This document shows positions 5,279 through 7,282 of a stretch of 7,282 bases of DNA, piece by piece. Location of the stretch: positions 1-7,282 of the forward strand of contig JAFQII010000226.1 in assembly GCA_017397605.1 (NCBI GenBank), in the 5' to 3' direction. Positions within the stretch are counted from its first letter, which is position 1. Each line of letters begins with the position of its first letter. The position numbers were made by a program, and so were the translations under genes. This DNA comes from Clostridia bacterium (GTDB taxonomy: Bacteria > Bacillota > Clostridia > Oscillospirales > CAG-382). Under the pieces are notes generated by a model. That model was not told the DNA's origin, did no database searches, and saw only the letters and a program-made list of their open reading frames with translations.

Positions 5279-6886
5279 GTGCAGCAAACGAACGAAATGT
5301 GCGATCGGCTGATCAAAGAATTCACCGAGCACTATATGGAAAAACTGTTTTATTTCTGTCTGAAAAAGACGGGAAACCACGCCGACGCAGAAGATCTGAC
5401 GCAGGATATCGCGTTGCAGATCGTCGTATCTTTGAACAAGGGTGTCATTCCGACGAGCTTTTCCGCATGGGTGTGGCAGATCGCGCGCAACCGTTACTGT
5501 GTATGGGCAAAGGAAAAGCATAGACGCAACGAGTCGGTAACCGGTGCCGACATCGGCGATTATGAGATTTCAGACGGCGGCGAAAACACACTTGACAACA
5601 TGATACACGCGGAGCAAATGGCTCTGCTTCGGCGGGAGCTGGCGTTTGTCGGAAGTGATTACCGCAACATCGTCGTTGCCTATTACATCGAGAACCAAAG
5701 TGTTCGTGAGATTGCATCGTCGCTGTCCCTCCCCGTCAACACGGTCAAGTCCAAGCTTTTCCGTGCAAGAGAATTGTTGAAAGAAGGTATGAGTATGGCA
5801 AGAGAATTTGGCAAACGCAGTTATCAACCCGAGCATGTATCGTTTGCGGCAAGCGGCAGCCAACCGAGCGGACTGCCGTGGCGTGTGGTCAACAGAAAGA
5901 TTCCCAACAATATTTTGCTTCACGCGAGCAACAACCCTTCCACCTTGGAGGAACTGTCCGTCGAGCTTGGCGTGGCACTTCCGTACATGGAGGAGGAAGT
6001 GGAGATCCTGCACCGTGCGACCTTGCTCGAAAAGCAGGGCGACAAATACATCACCAAGTTCTTTATTTTGGAAAAAGACTGCCGCATCGAGGTGTACCGC
6101 GCTTTGCGGGAGGGTGCGCACGAGAGAAGCCGTCTGATCAGAGAATTTATGGACGACACAATGCACGACATCCGCGCTTTGGGGATTGCGGGGGAACATT
6201 TGGACGATAACGTCATTCGTTGGCGGCTGGTACCCCATGTGATCGACAGCGCGATGGAACATATGGGCAAAGGACAAAACGTGTTCGATGCGCCCAAACG
6301 CGCCAACGGCGAGTCGTGGGGGTTTGTCGGATACGAGGAAACCGAGTTCCCGGAAAACACGGTCATGGGGCACAACGTATACGGAAACAATCACAATACG
6401 TTTTGGGTATACAAATGCAATGACTACCACTTGTGGGACCAATGCGGAGATCCGGGCTTTGACGAAGTCATACTGTTGTGTGACTGCATCCGCAAAAACC
6501 GTCTCATTTCCTCGTTTACCGACGCCGAGCGAGCGGTTTGGCTCCGCATCGACGGCAGGTATGCGCACGCGTCCGAGGACGGGCATGTTGTTCCCGACGT
6601 GCTTGTGCTGACGGAAGAAACCGTCGAGCGGCTCGGGGAGCTGCTGCGCGGACACAAGCATTTTGAAACGCTCGTCCGGAATGCCGCAGAGGCGTATGAT
6701 CGGGTGGAAACGATTTTTAAAAAATACAGCCACAAGGTGTTGCATAAGCATATGGGATATTACGTCCGCATGGAGCTTCACGCTATGAGAATGATGGCAA
6801 TTCACGACCTGGTCGAGGCGGGGGTATTGACCTTGCCTGAGGACGTGAGCAAATCCACGCTGGGAATGCTTGCATTTGTTCACTAA
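5279..6886 (+). CDS. ECF-type sigma factor with large C-terminal extension (winged-helix-like segment plus unknown region)
   Basis: The protein has 535 aa. Residues about 8-80 form sigma region 2: YMEKLFYFCLKKTGNHADAEDLTQDIA, with the D-A-E-D-L-T-Q-D core that contacts RNA polymerase, then FSAWVWQIARNRY. Residues about 112-170 form sigma region 4, with a helix-turn-helix in YIENQSVREIASSLSLPVNTVKSKLFRARELL. These make a normal-sized ECF sigma factor of about 170 aa. A further ~365 residues follow. Residues 208-262 look like a winged helix (ILLHASNNPSTLEELSVELG, then EEEVEILHRATLLEKQGDKYITKFF). Residues 270-335 are helical. Residues 340-460 are mixed and rich in aromatic, Cys and His residues (HNTFWVYKCNDYHLWDQCG, CDCIRKN). 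A helical tail closes the protein. I do not recognise the extension. No membrane segment is seen, so the protein should be cytoplasmic, and no separate anti-sigma gene is adjacent. Inference: the extension senses a signal or controls the sigma part. Confidence 0.85.
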   Translation: MQQTNEMCDRLIKEFTEHYMEKLFYFCLKKTGNHADAEDLTQDIALQIVVSLNKGVIPTSFSAWVWQIARNRYCVWAKEKHRRNESVTGADIGDYEISDGGENTLDNMIHAEQMALLRRELAFVGSDYRNIVVAYYIENQSVREIASSLSLPVNTVKSKLFRARELLKEGMSMAREFGKRSYQPEHVSFAASGSQPSGLPWRVVNRKIPNNILLHASNNPSTLEELSVELGVALPYMEEEVEILHRATLLEKQGDKYITKFFILEKDCRIEVYRALREGAHERSRLIREFMDDTMHDIRALGIAGEHLDDNVIRWRLVPHVIDSAMEHMGKGQNVFDAPKRANGESWGFVGYEETEFPENTVMGHNVYGNNHNTFWVYKCNDYHLWDQCGDPGFDEVILLCDCIRKNRLISSFTDAERAVWLRIDGRYAHASEDGHVVPDVLVLTEETVERLGELLRGHKHFETLVRNAAEAYDRVETIFKKYSHKVLHKHMGYYVRMELHAMRMMAIHDLVEAGVLTLPEDVSKSTLGMLAFVH

Positions 6887-6930
6887 AAAAACACAACCGC
6901 CGAGAGCGACCAAACGGTTTCTCTCGGCGG
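6887..6930. terminator. Bidirectional terminator and repeated hairpin, copy 2
   Basis: CCGCCGAGAG (6897-6906) and CTCTCGGCGG (6921-6930) form ten perfect pairs. After one C-T mismatch, five more pairs lead to the AAAC tetraloop at 6912-6915. On the minus strand the stem is followed by TTGTG and a run of seven T (complement of 6885-6896), a strong terminator for bioY. On the plus strand it is followed by a less regular T-rich stretch up to 6949. It sits between convergent genes and shares 23 identical bases with 5171-5193. Confidence 0.85.
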
Positions 6931-6935
6931 GATCT

Positions 6936-7282
6936 TTATAGTCTTTTTTGCAAAATTTCCGTCGCTTTGGCTGCCAGAAACAGCTTGAGCACGTCGGGCA
7001 GGACAAACGGAACGACACAGCGAAGGGTTGCGGCGAGAATTCCGCCGATGCCTGCGTCTTTTGTGTACAGGATGCAGTACCAGGCTGTTCCGCATGCGTA
7101 ACACGCAAGCAAGCCAAACAGCATGCGTACAAACAGCGATAGCTTTTGGGGCAAATACCCCGCGATCAGTACTGCGGGCAAAAAACCGAACAGAAAACCG
7201 CCCGTCGGGCCTACAAGCTGGGCAATACCGCCGCGAAATCCTGCGAAAACGGGAACGCCCACCGCGCCCAGCACCAGATAGC
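6936..7282 (-). CDS. bioY: BioY, biotin-binding S component of an ECF transporter, C-terminal part (5' end outside window)
   Basis: Reading leftward from the window edge, 114 residues to the stop at 6936-6938 are visible; the family is usually about 180-200 aa, so roughly the first third is missing. Open codons continue upstream of GTG 7274 (Tyr-Leu), giving YLVLGAVGVPVFAGF, which matches the BioY signature, followed by GPTGGFLFGF, the conserved G-P-T-G-G motif. Three or four membrane segments are visible, and the last contains PDVLKL with the Asp and Lys typical of the BioY C-terminus. The protein captures biotin and works either alone or with the EcfA/EcfT energy-coupling module, which is not in this window. 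It converges on the sigma factor gene and shares a bidirectional terminator with it. A biotin-linked regulator such as BirA would act at its promoter, outside the window. Confidence 0.9.
   Translation of the reverse strand, partial: YLVLGAVGVPVFAGFRGGIAQLVGPTGGFLFGFLPAVLIAGYLPQKLSLFVRMLFGLLACYACGTAWYCILYTKDAGIGGILAATLRCVVPFVLPDVLKLFLAAKATEILQKRL

Noticed and set aside
5570..7132. 520-codon open frame on the minus strand across the sigma factor gene and bioY
   Set aside because: Antisense shadow: it crosses the terminator hairpin, is in a different frame from bioY, has no family signature, and is rich in codons expected from the complement of a coding strand.

Overview
The window looks like chromosomal DNA from a spore-forming, gut-type Firmicute, probably class Clostridia near Oscillospiraceae/Ruminococcaceae. 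The grounds are a GerA-family spore germination protein, a BspA-type leucine-rich-repeat surface protein, strong AGGAGG-type ribosome binding sites, GTG starts, U-tract terminators and moderate GC. This placement is an inference from gene content; no rRNA or other marker gene is present.

Layout, left to right. (1) 1-1133 (+): C-terminal part of a BspA-like LRR surface protein, with LRRs, a Cys-pair module, a Ser/Glu linker and a C-terminal membrane anchor. A long perfect hairpin follows. (2) 1239-3676 (+): a probable three-gene operon. It holds a GerA-family germinant-receptor A subunit, a 208-aa polytopic membrane protein that overlaps it by 4 nt, and a 130-aa soluble protein whose pattern resembles DUF3298. 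A terminator ends the operon. (3) 3797-4861 (+): a single Gfo/Idh/MocA-family NAD(P)-dependent oxidoreductase. Its upstream region has a consensus -35 box flanked by an inverted repeat, and a terminator follows. (4) 4986-5150 (+): a 54-aa lipoprotein with a near-consensus sigma-A promoter and a lipobox. (5) 5279-6886 (+): a 535-aa ECF-type sigma factor with a C-terminal extension of about 365 aa that carries a predicted winged-helix segment and an unrecognised region. (6) 6936-7282 (-): the 3' part of bioY, the biotin-binding S component of an ECF vitamin transporter, convergent with the sigma gene.

The sigma gene is bracketed by two copies of a hairpin that share a 23-nt identical block and an AAAC tetraloop. 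The right-hand copy is a convincing bidirectional terminator between the sigma gene and bioY. The left-hand copy sits between the lipoprotein and the sigma gene.

The items most worth a second look are the sigma factor with its large extension, the repeated hairpin around it, and the germination operon, which lacks recognisable full-length B (transporter-like) and C (lipoprotein) subunits. Most of the window is otherwise ordinary accessory and housekeeping content.
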